Source: Symbiodinium natans | Taxonomy: Eukaryota; Sar; Dinophyceae; Suessiales; Symbiodiniaceae | Assembly (NCBI GenBank): GCA_905221605.1 | Contig: CAJNDS010002153.1 | Coordinates: 492,998 to 556,997, forward strand | Length of the DNA stretch: 64,000 nucleotides | Reading direction: 5' to 3' | Shown: positions 15,141 through 25,969 of the stretch, in pieces | Numbering within the stretch: the first letter of the stretch is position 1 | How the letters are laid out: each line of letters starts with the position of its first letter | The notes under the pieces: model-generated | Databases searched by the model: none | Told to the model about the DNA's origin: nothing | What the model saw: only the letters and a program-made list of their open reading frames with translations | Made by a program: the position numbers and the translations under genes

Positions 15141-18100
15141 CATCTTGGTTGCAGAGTGGCCACCTCGCCCACGTGTCACATTATCAGTTACAGCGAGGAG
15201 GCCCCCTGCCCGTTTTCTGAAGCCCTAAACCCTAATACCCTAAACCCTAAACCCTAAACCCTAAACCCTAAACCCTAAACCCTAAACCCTAAACCCTAAA
15301 GAAGCCCATGGTCGGAAGTAAATCATCTCCGCCTGTCGGAAGTAAATCATCTCCGAGCCTGTCTGCAGGTGTTTCGGGTTTGAGGGCTTGGGGTTCTTCG
15401 GGTTTTAGAACCCCTAAGCCAAACAACCCTTGACCCTAGACCTTGGGTTTCGGGTTTAGGGTCTAGGGTTTAGGGTTTAGGGTTTAGGGTTGAGAGTTTA
15501 GGGTTTAGGGTTTAGGGCCCAAAAACCCTAACAACAACCTAGACAAGGAGCCTGCGTTGCGACACGCTTGGTTCAACTGCTTGCACAGACGCCTGCCTAA
15601 AACCTCTAAACCCTAAAGCCCTAAGCACCTACACCTCGAAACCCCTGAGCCCCAAGCCCTAAACCCTTTAGGGTTTAGGGTTTAGGGTTTAGGGTTTAGG
15701 GTTTAGGGTTTAGGGTTTAAGACCCCTAAACCCTAAACCCTTCAACCCCGAACCCTAGACCCAAACCCCAAAACCCCTTAAACTTGACAGCCTCTTACAG
15801 CAAGGAGGACGGGCTGAGGGGTTCTCGCTGGATTTAAGCTGCCGCAGCGGAACCTTCAAGGAGCCTGAGAAGAACCGCGAGTAGGGCTTGGGGTCTATTT
15901 CGGGCTTTAGGGTTTAGAGTTTAGGGTGTAGGGTTTAGTAGGGTTTAGTAGGGTTTAGGGTTTAGGGTTTAGGGTTTAGGGTTTAGGGTTCAGCCTTCAG
16001 GGTTGAGTGCAGATCGTCCTTGAAGTTGAGGGTGCCAAGAACAGGGTTTAGGGTTTAGGGTTTAGGGTTTAGGGTTAGGGTTTAGGGTTTAGGGTTTAGG
16101 GTTTAGGGTTGAGGGTCCGCGCCCCAACCCCCCCTCCAACATGTCGCACGTGTTTGCACCAACTCCGCAACCCGGACGCTCGGCTTCAAACCTCGAACCC
16201 TCAACCCGAAATCCTTTACCCTAAACCCTAAACCCTAAACCCTAAACCCTAAACCCGAAACCCTAAACCCTAAACCCAACGCCGAACAAGAGCCAGCAGG
16301 CTCACCTGAAGGCACATGCAAAGCCCATGTCTTTGCCTGAGCGAAACGAGGGCGTTCTCCAAAGGCGCCCAAGACACCGCCCCGGCCTCTTACACCGTAG
16401 GGTTTAGGGTTTAGGGTTTGGGGGTTTAGGGTTTAGGGTTCGAAGAGCAACCGCTTCTAGGGTTGAGGGTTCAGGGTTTGTTTAGGGTTCCAAGAGGAAC
16501 CGCCCCACCCTTTAGCCGACAGGGGAAACCTACGTGGTTCAGGGCTCAACCCAGAAGCCATCAATGAATGCCCTCACATACAGCGCTCGCCGTGGACATT
16601 TATTTGGAGGGACTCCCGAAGAGCTTTCCAGTGCTAGCGTTCGCATAGACAGAGAGGTTTAGGGTTTAGGGTTTAGGGGTTCAGGGGTTTGGGGGTTTAG
16701 GGGTTTCGGGGTTTAGGGATTTAGGGGTTTAGGGGTTTAGGAGCTTAGGGTCTGGGGTTTAGGGTTTAGGGATTAGAGTTTAGGGGGCTTCAGGTCTACC
16801 GGCCCAGCGGTTCCATGCAGTTGGCATGCCTCAACTATGCGTCTTCAGGCCCAACCAAACCCGAAAACCCTAAGCAGGCTGTGTATGGCCACTGCCACAA
16901 AGAAGCGCACCAGAGCCCAGTCACGTTGCAAACTTTGTTGAGGATATTGGGGTTCAGCCTCCCCTAAACCCTAAACCCTAAACCCTAAACCCTAAACCCT
17001 AAACCCTAAACCCTAAACCCTAAACCCTAAACCCTAAACCCTAAACCCTAAACCCTAAACCCTAAACCCTAAACCCGAAAAAAAGGGAATAAGGTCCTAG
17101 TTTCGGGGAGAGCAGGAGACCTTTTTTTCACGCAGCAGTGGAGTCCTCCGCCGCAGCTCCAGACGCGTCGCCTGGAGGAAACCTCACCAGAAGGCATCAA
17201 TTAGCGTGGGCGCTTGCCAGCATGGGTTGTTGTGTTTCAGGATGTGCGTTCTTGCCTTAAACCCTCCTTTTGCAAAGAAACTTTCATTTAGAGTTTAGGG
17301 TTTAGGGTAACTCGAGGAACCGCAATTTAGAGCTGCTGGGAGCATGTTGGTTGTGGCCCGTATGGCCGTTGACTCGCGCACTCCACGAAGTTGGCTGCGT
17401 GGACAGACAGCGCTTGGCTACTCAACCCCAAACCCCTGAAATGAGACCCTCGGCCTTGCGGGGGATGGTTCAGGGTTCAGGGTTTGGGCATTCGGCCTTG
17501 GGGCTTAGGCCTTTTACGCTCCGGGGTCGAGAGTTGGTTGTGTCCCCAAGACCCCAACCCTGGAGCCCTAAACCCCAAACCCTAAACCCTAAACCCCAAC
17601 CCCCAAACCCTGAAGCCTAAAGCCGAAACCCTAAACCCTAAACCCTAAATCCTAAACCCTAAACCCTAAACCCTAAACCTTAAGCTCATGTTTTCGCCGT
17701 CGTCCTTTTGGTGCTGTCAGCACAGCCGCAGCCTGCACAAGTTTGTGGATGTCGTGGGCTACCCCGAAGGGTTTGGGAGTTTATGGGCTCAAGTTTTTGG
17801 CAGTTTTTAGGGTTTTAAACTAGGGTTTAGGGTTTAGGGTTTAGGGTTTAGGGTTTAGGGTTTAGGGTTTAGGGAGTCTACGGTTTTAGGGTTTAGGGCT
17901 TCGGGTTTTATGGAGTTTACGGGTTTAGGGATTTAGGGTGTGTTGAGGGGCGTTTTCAGATCATGATCAGTGGGGAGGGCAGGGTCCTGTGAAGGGAGGG
18001 TCTTGTCCTGGCCGCTTTCAGATGTAGAGGGGTCAGGGAGGCGTTAGGGTTTAGGGTTTAGGGTTTAGGGTTTAGCGATTAGGATTTGGCAAAGCCCCAT

Positions 18101-18631
18101 TGTTATTCATCCCTTCCCTTTTTTGTGTACAAGCAATAGTGTTTAGGCATCGTCTTCTCATTCCCCCTGGAGGCGAATTCAGTGGGATGTAGAGTTCTGT
18201 CAATACAATCCCCTAAACCCGAAATCCTTAACCCTAAGCCCTAAACCCTCAACCCTAAATCTCAACCCTAAACCCCAAAATAATGGAGCAAGGTACAGGT
18301 TAGGAATCTTGAAAAGTGGGGATGGGGCTATTGGGCTCCATTAATTCCGTACACCCCGGCACCCTAAGACTCTCAAACTTCAAGCGCGAGACCTTAAGGA
18401 CCCTAAACCCTAAACCCCTACACCCTAAACCCTCAACCCTAAGCCCTGAACCCGAAGCCCTTAACTCCAATCCCTCAGCCCTAAGCCCTGAATCCTGAAC
18501 CCCAAGAACTACCCTAAACTCTACACCAAAGACGCGCCCCGACACCCGAGAGCCACGAAGCAGAGGGCAAAGTGCGGGAATGGGCTGCGCAAGGGAAGCC
18601 GCCAACTCAACGCTTAGGTTCAGGGTCGACC
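15141..18631 (+). CDS. Long in-phase exon chain, unknown protein
   Basis: Proposed exons: 15141-15211, 15302-15368, 15548-15590, 15801-15880, 16001-16045, 16300-16396, 16523-16656, 16794-16848, 16878-16951, 17136-17193, 17331-17416, 17721-17770, 18532-18631. From 16300 onward every junction keeps one reading phase. Clear stretches: ETYVVQGSTQKPSMNALTYS and FGGTPEELSSASVRIDRE (16523-16656, donor GTTTAGGG), VYRPSGSMQLACLNYASS (16794-16848, GC donor), HVANFVEDIG, HSRSLHKFVDVVGYPE, ESHEAEGKVREWAAQGKPPT (donor GTAAGAGC). The exon at 15302 carries a tandem 21-bp duplication. Only the 15590 and 16045 junctions fail simple phase tests. This is the strongest run of unnamed exons; the product is unknown, with no membrane segment and no motif I recognise. 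Confidence 0.5.
16964..17076. repeat. CCCTAAA array
   Basis: Sixteen units between the exons 16878-16951 and 17136-17193. Confidence 0.95.
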
Positions 18632-19290
18632 GTAAGAGCTCAGACGCAATTGTTTGTAGGTAGGTTCTTCATTCAATGCCCCTTATAGGGTTCTTAGGGA
18701 ACGCTACAAAGGAGTAGGATTAAGCCCTGAAGAAAACCCATTGTCTTGGTAGGTTCTTAATGCGAAGCCCCTTGTAGGATGCTTAGGTAACCCAAAGGTT
18801 CTTGAGGTCGGACGTTTAGGGTAGTTCTGCTTTATCCTTCCACTTCGAGACGCAACTGTTTGGTAGGGGTACCTTATTGGGGTCCTTAATATCAGGGAAT
18901 CCGACTATTCGGGGGTCTATCTTAGGGTTAACACTTGTTTTGGTCTGGAAGGTCAAGGTAGGATTCTCAGATCTCGTTCGAGGGTTTCGTGTGCAGGATT
19001 GAACTCATCTGAGTGTTTCGTGCGGGGCAAACCCCACGCAAAACTCGCAAAACCTTGAAAACCGTAGGCCCTAAAACTCCTAACGCTCTAGAACCCTTAA
19101 ACCCTTAAACCCTAAAACCCTATGCCCTAGACCCTAAATCCTAACAGAAGGGCCTGTCATGGGGCCTGGGTTTTTTTTGGCATATTTTCAGGGTTGCTTG
19201 CATGCTTCGGAAGGCCCTTATGAATTCATGTAACCCGTCGTTACACCAGCACGCGCCTTATGCCCTACACCCCGAGCCTTCTACAAAGCC

Positions 19291-19442
19291 AAACAAACCA
19301 AAAAAACCAAAAGAACCAAAAAACCAAAAAAACCAAGGATTTCCACACTACTCTGAAACCTTCGGACTAGTGTGAAAATCCTTGTTTTTTTTTGTTTTTT
19401 TCTGGTTTTTTGGTTCTTTTGTTTTTTTTGGTTTTTTGGTTT
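19291..19442. repeat. Long imperfect palindrome (hairpin element)
   Basis: The left arm is a run of AACC and A-rich units ending AAGGATTTCCACACTA; the right arm is its reverse complement, starting CTAGTGTGAAAATCCTTG and continuing with T-rich GGTT units. A spacer of about 16 bp separates them. It ends ten bases before the acceptor at 19451, so it could fold in the pre-mRNA near the splice site. It resembles a miniature inverted-repeat element. Confidence 0.7.
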
Positions 19443-19451
19443 CCGCTGCAG

Positions 19452-19508
19452 GTGACGCACTCGGACAACTCCCTGCGACTGCTCTTTTGGGTTGGGTTTG
19501 GGGTCTAT
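19452..19508 (+). CDS. Candidate exon beside a transposon-bearing intron
   Basis: Acceptor TTTCCGCTGCAG at 19440-19451; the frame reads VTHSDNSLRLLFWVGFGVY to donor GTAAACAT (19509) or ends earlier at GTTGGG (19491); both keep phase 0. It continues in phase from 18631 and into 23280. The roughly 3.8-kb intron that follows holds the transposon-like block. Confidence 0.4.
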
Positions 19509-19561
19509 GTAAACATGACTATTGTATAATATATCTTATGCTATGCTTCCGATGGGTCCAG

Positions 19562-19632
19562 CTGCTTATAAGCAAGCCTTCTGCTTATAAGCAGTCAGAC
19601 TGCTTATAAGTCATACTTCTGCTTATAAGCAC
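19562..19632. repeat. Four palindromic TGCTTATAAGCA motifs
   Basis: CTGCTTATAAG occurs four times at roughly 18-20 bp spacing, three of the copies completing the 12-bp palindrome. It lies in an AT-rich stretch just upstream of the transposon-like open frames, so it could be a transposon subterminal repeat or a regulatory site. No assignment is possible from sequence alone. Confidence 0.6.
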
Positions 19633-19862
19633 CGCCTAGCTATTCTCTTTTACGTTACAGGTCTGGCTTTTCTTGCTATGCACCTCGGCTGCACTGGGTG
19701 TTTTCTCTTTGATTTTTTTGCCGTATGCGACTAGACTTGGACACGACGGACTGCGTAACACAAGGCCTTGAGCTAAGACTTCGAGCCACGACTTATATTC
19801 GAAGGCATGTGGCTATAGCATATGCACGTAGCTTGTCCAGTTGCGCTTAGCCTAGCCTGAAT

Positions 19863-20611
19863 ATGAAGCGCTCTGCCCACGTTGCCGGCATCGCGAACAT
19901 CCAAAATGGCATCATCAGCCTCCAGCTCGAGAACCTGTCCATTCGGCCTTCTCCCGCAGCCTCCTCGCCTCCTTACGCCTCGCGTCCTTCCGCGTCGCCT
20001 TCTTCCGCATCGCCTCCTTCCGCATCGTGCTCACCCCCTCTCATTGTCGATGTCTTGGCCAAGATTCAGGATGGCGCCTACACCACACACGAGAGCAAGC
20101 GGGACCTCACCGGACGGCAGATCTTCAGCCATCTCTGCTATCTTCAACATCGGCACAGCCTCCAGGTGGGACTCAAAGGCGACTGGAACCCAACGGCCGA
20201 GGCCGCTTTGCAGGTGTGGTTGAGCTCGCCCAAAAAGGGCTTCAAACAGCAGGCCGATGAGAGGACTTTGGCCATCACGGACGCGCCAGCTACCTCAACA
20301 ATGGCTATCGTAGACACCCCAGACACAAAGAACTTGGCCATTCGGGAGACCCCGGGCCCCAAGACTTCGACGACTGTGGACAATAACAAGGACAACACAA
20401 ACGACGACGGCGCTGCCCCTGCATCCTCTTCGGGCTCTTCGTCCTCCTCCAGTTCGTCAGGGTCAGACTCATCCATGCCTAAGACCAAGAGGGGCTTGCG
20501 TGCACGTGTAAAAAAACTGGAGGCGACGAACTCCTAGTTGAAAGCCGCTCTCGAAGAGACTACAGAGGATCTCTTCTGGGCTAATGAGGCTCTGGGGGCT
20601 AACCGACCCTA
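19863..20611 (+). CDS. Ser/Pro-rich protein of the transposon-like block
   Basis: An open frame from ATG 19863 (MKRSAHVAGIANIQNGIISL) reaches a TAG at 20535-20537 and continues in the same frame beyond it (LKAALEETTEDLFWANEALG) to a second stop, TAG at 20609-20611. The middle is rich in Ser, Pro and Ala, followed by an acidic Ser tract and a basic segment with heptad-like residues. Codon use and the lack of telomere-like repeats set this 2.5-kb block apart from its flanks. It lies in an intron of the host exon chain. It may be an accessory protein of the element to its right; function unknown. Confidence 0.4.
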
Positions 20612-20831
20612 GAACAGTCTGCAATGTACTTCTAGCCGTCTTCCCTTGTACATGGTCTGAGAACAAGCTGTCAAGGAGCCAAATGCAAGCTGTCAAAGCC
20701 AAGTGTGCAGGCTGTGCGCGTGTTACAAAAGAGTAACTCAAGACTTGGTCGTGCAGCGTGTGTACATATCTTTCTGTGGCTAGGTTCAAGTTCCATCCTG
20801 TCCGTTCTCGCAGTCCTCTCACCCGCCTGCC

Positions 20832-22290
20832 ATGTCCGTGTGGTCCGCCAAGCCGCCGGCCGACTTCACTCAGGCATGTTTGCTTGCGGCTCCATTGGAT
20901 TTTCGCGCCCTCGACGCCCCGGTGATCCATGCGCGAACCTCGGAGCTTGGCAGCTTTGACATGCTACCGCTCAAAGCAGCAACACATTCCACTTCGGTAA
21001 AGTCCTTGGTTGAGCTTGTCAAACCGATGTCTGCGGGGGACTTCATCACCTCATATCCACCGCCAAGTATGAGGACCTTCCCGGCCCCTTGTCTGTGAGC
21101 TTTGGCAATGGCATGAAATTCAAGATGCAGCTTGTGGGCCAGCAGTCTTCGGATGGTCAGTGGATTTTCTTGAAGCACTTCATCTTTGAAAACAAGATCC
21201 CCGCTCGGCTTCTCAAGACAACTCTCGCAGGGGACCTCCACATCATCAACTACGGCACGAACTTCCGCAGCGGTCTCAAGGGCTTCCAGTATATGTTGGA
21301 ACATGTTGGCCAATGGAGCGTTATGTGGTTCCAGACTCAGATGAAGGAGCCCAAAACCAAGACGAAAGAACCATCGGATCTGCAGAAAGGCTTCGACTTC
21401 ATTCGCTCTACGGGCCCTCGGTCCAACATGCACAATCGGCAGACCGAGTGGACCGAAGTTGAGATTCACAAAGAAGACAGTCCCATCTTCGGCTGGTCGG
21501 CGGGCTTAGTCAAGGAGTCGCTTCGCGGCTACGCCAACTCCAATGTCTTCGCCGACTGTATCAGCAACTTCTTCGTCACGCTGCGTGATCTCCAAGGCTG
21601 GTTCCTTCATGATGTTATTGTTCCTCTCCTGCCCAGCATGAAGTCCAAGACCTTGGTCATGATGGGCCTGGCCGAGAAGGGCAAAACTCCGGCGGCCCAA
21701 GCGCTCGCACTCGCCATCTCTGAAAACTGGATCTAGTCGACGACATGGCTTGGGATGTCAAGCCTTTATTTTGTCTTTGCTCCAGCTTGGACCAGCTCCG
21801 TGGGGAGCCTGGCAAGAAACATGTTCCGGACATTCTGGACGACCCCGATATGAACGCGGTTCCCATGCCCAAGCTCAAGGCCTTTCTTGATGCCTCCTTA
21901 GAGGAGCGAACGTTGGACCACTTCCAAGTTTGTCCGCAACCAACTTCGCATCCTATGCGACAACAAGATAGACGAGGACGCCGACAAATGGATCTCGCCT
22001 GACCAAGGCAGCATTCCCCATGAAGTCTTCTTGGATATCATTGCTCCAGCCTTCCCCGAGAAGTCATCCAGCCAAGATAAAATGGCTTTGTTGAAGCGCT
22101 CGCGCTGGGTGGTGAACACCAATCGTGCCAGTGCCCTTGCAACCCCCATCATGTCCGTCGTCTTGACCGTCGCTTTGCTCGTGTAAACACTTCGGCAGCG
22201 GAACAGGTCTTTTCCTGGTTCCACCAGTATGCGAGAGTTCTGAATGAGCTCTCCCCGCACCGGCATCGTCTGAAAGTCTTGGTGTTCTGA
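20832..22290 (+). pseudogene. Frameshifted transposon-encoded protein with P-loop-like motif
   Basis: One protein-like reading can be followed from ATG 20832 (MSVWSAKPPADFTQACLLAA) to about 22290, but only by changing frame at about 21050, 21735, 21910 and 22140. It includes KTLVMMGLAEKGKTPAAQ (21650-21705), which resembles a Walker A loop, then PDILDDPDM and KFVRNQLRILCDNKID, and finally NTSAAEQVFSWFHQYARVLN. The last motif resembles the C-terminal region of KDZ-type transposases abundant in dinoflagellates; that similarity is from memory and unverified. The frameshifts mean the copy is dead or the assembly is imperfect here. It is not telomere-repeat flanked internally and looks like a single insertion. 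A host gene is the alternative reading. Confidence 0.5.
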
Positions 22291-22348
22291 AAGCTGCATA
22301 ATGATGTCTGCCGGGGCGGGCGGCCTGGCTACCTCAGCCAGTTTCCTT

Positions 22349-22852
22349 ACAAACGTAAGAAAGTCTCGAAGGCCCACAGCTGTAGCATGAAGTGCCAGAA
22401 GACAGCTCCCAAGAAGCGTCCGGCATGTCGAGTATGAAGGACCTCGAGCAGTCATGCACAGTGGGCAGAACGAGTGGGGAGAAATGCCGTTGCACTGTCT
22501 GCATGCTGTGTATGCTACAAACGTAAGAAAGTCTCGAAGGCCTACAGCTGTAGCATGAAGTGCCAGAAGACAGCTCCCAAGAAGCGTCCGGCATGTCGAG
22601 TATGAAGGACCTCGAGCAGTCATGCACAGTGGGCAGAACGAGTGGGGAGAAATGCCGTTGCACTGTCTGCGTGCTGTGTATGCTACAAACGTAAGAAAGT
22701 CTCGAAGGCCTACAGCTGTAGCATGAAGTGCCAGAAGACAGCTCCCAAGAAGCGTCCGGCATGTCGAGTATGAAGGACCTCGACCAGTCATGCACAGTGG
22801 GCAGAACGAGTGGGGAGAAATGCCCTTGCACTGTCTGCGTGCTGTGTATGCT
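22349..22852. repeat. Three tandem 168-bp repeats
   Basis: Copies start at 22349, 22517 and 22685 and differ at only a few positions. The unit is 56 codons long, so open frames persist through it: the 329-codon minus-strand frame here is a by-product. On the + strand each unit reads KRKKVSKAHSCSMKCQKTAP, then KKRPACRV, then a stop, with further cysteine-rich sequence in another frame. It directly follows the transposon-like pseudogene and may be its cysteine-rich tail, amplified after decay. Confidence 0.85.
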
Positions 22853-22859
22853 TCCCTTG

Positions 22860-23279
22860 CGGTTTCAATGCATCCAAGGTATTTCAACGACGACTATATC
22901 CTCCAGAGTCCCAGACGATTTGATATGTAAATACGCATGTACCCAAATAGTGGGGTTGGATATACCCAAATAGTGGGGTTGCAAAAACCCAGGCCCCATG
23001 GCAGGCCGCTCTCAATCCTAACCCCCCCTCCCCCCCACCCAACCACGGACAACCGCCGGGGGGGGAGGGGATTGGGCGACGCTGCAGCATACATGGGGTC
23101 CCCTTTAATGGACCATGCAAGAGTATGCTAACCCAAAACCCTAAACCTCAAACCCTAAACCCCAGACCCTGAATCCTAAACCCCCAAACCCTAAACCCTA
23201 AACCCTAAACCCTAAACCCTAAACCCTAAACCCCAAACCCCAAACCCCAAACCCCAAAACCCTAAACCCTAAACCCTAG
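22860..23279. other. Spacer: direct repeat, C-rich tract and CCCTAAA units
   Basis: ACCCAAATAGTGGGGTTG occurs twice (22940-22980); then a C-rich/G-rich inverted stretch (23015-23070) and CCCTAAA/CCCCAAA units. No gene seen. Confidence 0.6.
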
Positions 23280-25288
23280 GGAAGTTGTGGCGAGTTCCTG
23301 GCAGCCCGCCAGTGCCCACAAGGGGAAGCCGCACTTCGCTGGTTTCGCGATTGGGAGGGGGGAGGCCGCAGCCGCGGCCTGGCGATGGGGTTAGGGTTTA
23401 GGGTTTAGGGTTTAGTGTTTAGGGCTTAGGGTTGAGCCCAGACCTCACTGGCCCCAAGCCCAGGACCCCCAACTCCCCACCCCAGATTCCCAAATTCTGA
23501 CTTTTGGAAACCTGGGAGTCCCGAACCCCCGAACCCCCAAACCCCGAAACCCCCGAACCCCCGAACCCCCGAACCCCCGAACCCCCGAACCCCCGAACCC
23601 CCGAACCCCCGAACCCCCGAACCCCCGAACCCCCGAACCCCTGAACCCCTGAACCCCTGAACCCCTGAACCCCTGAACCCCTGAACCCCTGAACCCCTGA
23701 ATCTCTGAACCCCTGAACCCCTGAACCCTAAACCAAAGTCCCCCCCTTGCCCACACACATGGAGGGGGGGCGTTTTGGAAAATAGAGGTGCCCTTTTTGG
23801 GGCTTCCTAAAGTAAGGATTGTATTGCTTCGGGGTTGCATACTACCCCCTTTTTTTGGGGAAGCACCCACACGTAGCCCTGGCCTTGAGCCTAAAGCATC
23901 GATTGCGGCCTCCCAATTTTTTTCAAAACGATGCACTGGCCAGTCCGGCAGGACTTTGAATTCGTTTTTTCGAGAAGTCCCGGCAGAGGCGGTTTGGAGG
24001 GTTTCGATGTGGAGTCTCGCACTAGTTCGACAAGGTAGGGATACGCTTTTCGGAGGACCTAAACCCTAAACCCTAAACCTTAAACCCTAAACCCTAAACC
24101 CTCAACCCTAAACCCTAAACCCTAAACCTTAGTATCAAGTCAGGGCCCTCACGCGGGATTTCTATCGGCGCTTGTGCTGACAAGCAAAGAACCGGCAATG
24201 GCTGTCATCAACTCACACTCCAGATGGCCGGGTACCCCTAAACCCTAAACCCTAAACCCTAAACCCTAAACCCTAAACCCTAAACCCTAAACCCTAAACC
24301 CTAAACCCTAAACCCTAAACCCTAAACCCTAAACCCTAAACCCTAAACCCTAAACCCTAAACCCTAAACCCTAAACCCAAACCCTAACCCTAAACCCTAA
24401 ACCCTAAACCCTAAACCCTAAACCCTAAACCCTAAAAACCCTAAACCCTAAACCCTAAACCCTAAACCCTAAACCCTAAACCCTAAACCCTAAACCCTAA
24501 ACCCTAAACCCTAAACCCTAAACCCTAAACCCTAAACCCTAAACCCTAAACCCTAAACCCTAAACCCTAAACCCTAACCCTAAACCCTAAACCCTAAACC
24601 CTAAACCCTAAACCCTGAACCCTAAACCCTGAACCCTGGATGTAACGATTTCAAGAACCTTGGGCCTAAGCCATTAGCATCTAAAACCGTCGTCCTTAGT
24701 GAGTTGAGGCAGCCCGGCGCTGCTCGCCAGAGAATCCTTTCCCTCCGAAGCACTGATATCAAGGTTCAAGGTTTCTGGGCTCAGGCTGTAGGGTTTAGGG
24801 TTTAGGGTTTAGGGTTTAGGGTTTAGGGTTTAGGGTTTAGGGGTTCGAAGGCTTCTTTCAACAGCTTGGTTTGGGAGGGCAAAGGAAAATCCTTTTTTCA
24901 ACAAAGAACGTTCCATGTATCCTTTACTCACGCCACGCGGCCTCGAGTTGCAGGAGCTCGGCTACAGGTCTGGGACCCTAAGCCCTAAATCCTCCTCTGA
25001 AAGGTACCAGGGGGTTTGGAACGCTAAACACCAAACCCTAAACCCTAAGCCCTAAACCCTAAACACTATTTCATGATATGTAAATTTCCCGAGGGCTCTC
25101 AAAGCGATGAGGAACAGTGATTCGCGTTTAGGGTCTTAAGGCATAGGCGATGCGGAAACAAAACGCTCCGGTCACGTGACAAAACGCTGCTGGGGCCGTT
25201 TCGACACCGATTGCAGATGCTGGGCTGGCCGCCCACAGCCAAAGGAGAAGATGCTTCAGATGCCGTCCTCGACGCAAAGCCAAAAAAG
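23280..25288 (+). CDS. In-phase exon series, unknown protein
   Basis: Proposed exons: 23280-23389, 23952-24034, 24133-24231, 24678-24787, 24907-24967, 25217-25288. Readable parts: SCGEFLAARQCPQGEAALRW (acceptor CCCTAG, itself a decayed repeat unit), TLNSFFREVPAEAVWRVSMW, GPHAGFLSALVLTSKEPAMA, SKTVVLSELRQPGAARQRIL and IKVQGFWAQA (donor GTAGGG), MLGWPPTAKGEDASDAVLDA. Phases agree from 19508 to 24967; the 24967-25217 junction does not fit the better frame, so an exon may be missing. Acceptors follow CCCTAAA arrays and donors run into G-rich sequence. No known domain. Confidence 0.45.
23515..23735. repeat. Homogeneous 8-bp tandem repeats CCCCCGAA then CCCCTGAA
   Basis: About 15 CCCCCGAA units followed by about 10 CCCCTGAA units. 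Each block is uniform and differs from the 7-bp CCCTAAA unit by one base in length, so it looks like local amplification of a mutated unit. The Gly-Phe-rich minus frames here are artefacts. Confidence 0.9.
24238..24640. repeat. Longest CCCTAAA array in the window (about 400 bp)
   Basis: About 57 units with very few interruptions, in the intron between 24133-24231 and 24678-24787. Near-perfect uniformity implies recent addition or homogenisation. Confidence 0.95.
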
Positions 25289-25299
25289 GCTCCTAGCCA

Positions 25300-25969
25300 A
25301 AGCCCTAAAAACCCAACTTCGAACCTCTAAAACTCTTATAGTAGTAGAGTAGGTAACCTTGAACCTGGTCGGGGCATTCTAATCCCCACAGAATCCCAAA
25401 GGTTAACCTTTAGTTACGCTAGGAGACTGGACAAGCAAGAAAACCCCAAGCCCTGAACCACACCGTCAAGAACCACCCTTCAGGTTTTGGGGATTTAGGG
25501 TTTAGGGTTTAGGGTTTCGGGTCTCAGTGTTTAGGGTTTTTGGGTTTAGGGCTTTAGGGCTGTAGGGTTTTAGGTTTAGGGTCTTAGGGCTTCTCGGGAG
25601 GTCCTTCTGCATTTTTTTTGCTGCGAAGTTGCCTCATGGCCCTGATGTCGTGTAGCCAGGCCTTTAAACTCTGAACCCCAAACCCTTAAAGTTTTCTCGC
25701 AAAATCCTCAGCTTTAGCCCCTAAACAACTCCCCACATGCTCTCTGAAAAGGGTACCTCTAGCCCCCGTAACCCCCTGATAATCTTAACCAAGCCCACGT
25801 CCCAGGGTTTAGGGTGTAGGGTTTAGGGTTTAGGGTTTAGGGTTTAGGGTTTAGGATATAGGGTTTAGGGTTTATGGTTGAGGGTTGAGGGTTTAGGGTT
25901 AGGGTTTAGGGGGCCTTCTATGATATACTTTGTGCTGAGGGCCTTGCGTTCTTTGATTCACGAGTGCAG
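25300..25969. other. Intron without supported exons
   Basis: Mixed unique and repeat sequence; a candidate 31-nt exon near 25634-25664 (CLMALMSCSQ) has a plausible acceptor but does not fit phase. Confidence 0.5.

Noticed and set aside
20870-21469. 199-codon minus-strand frame
   Set aside because: Mirror of the transposon-like + strand frame, which has the better codon pattern and motifs.
21898-22887. 329-codon minus-strand frame
   Set aside because: It owes its length to three 56-codon tandem repeats; the + strand carries the protein-like signals.
23426-23936. Gly-Phe-rich minus-strand repeat protein
   Set aside because: Translation of the CCCCCGAA and CCCCTGAA tandem repeats.
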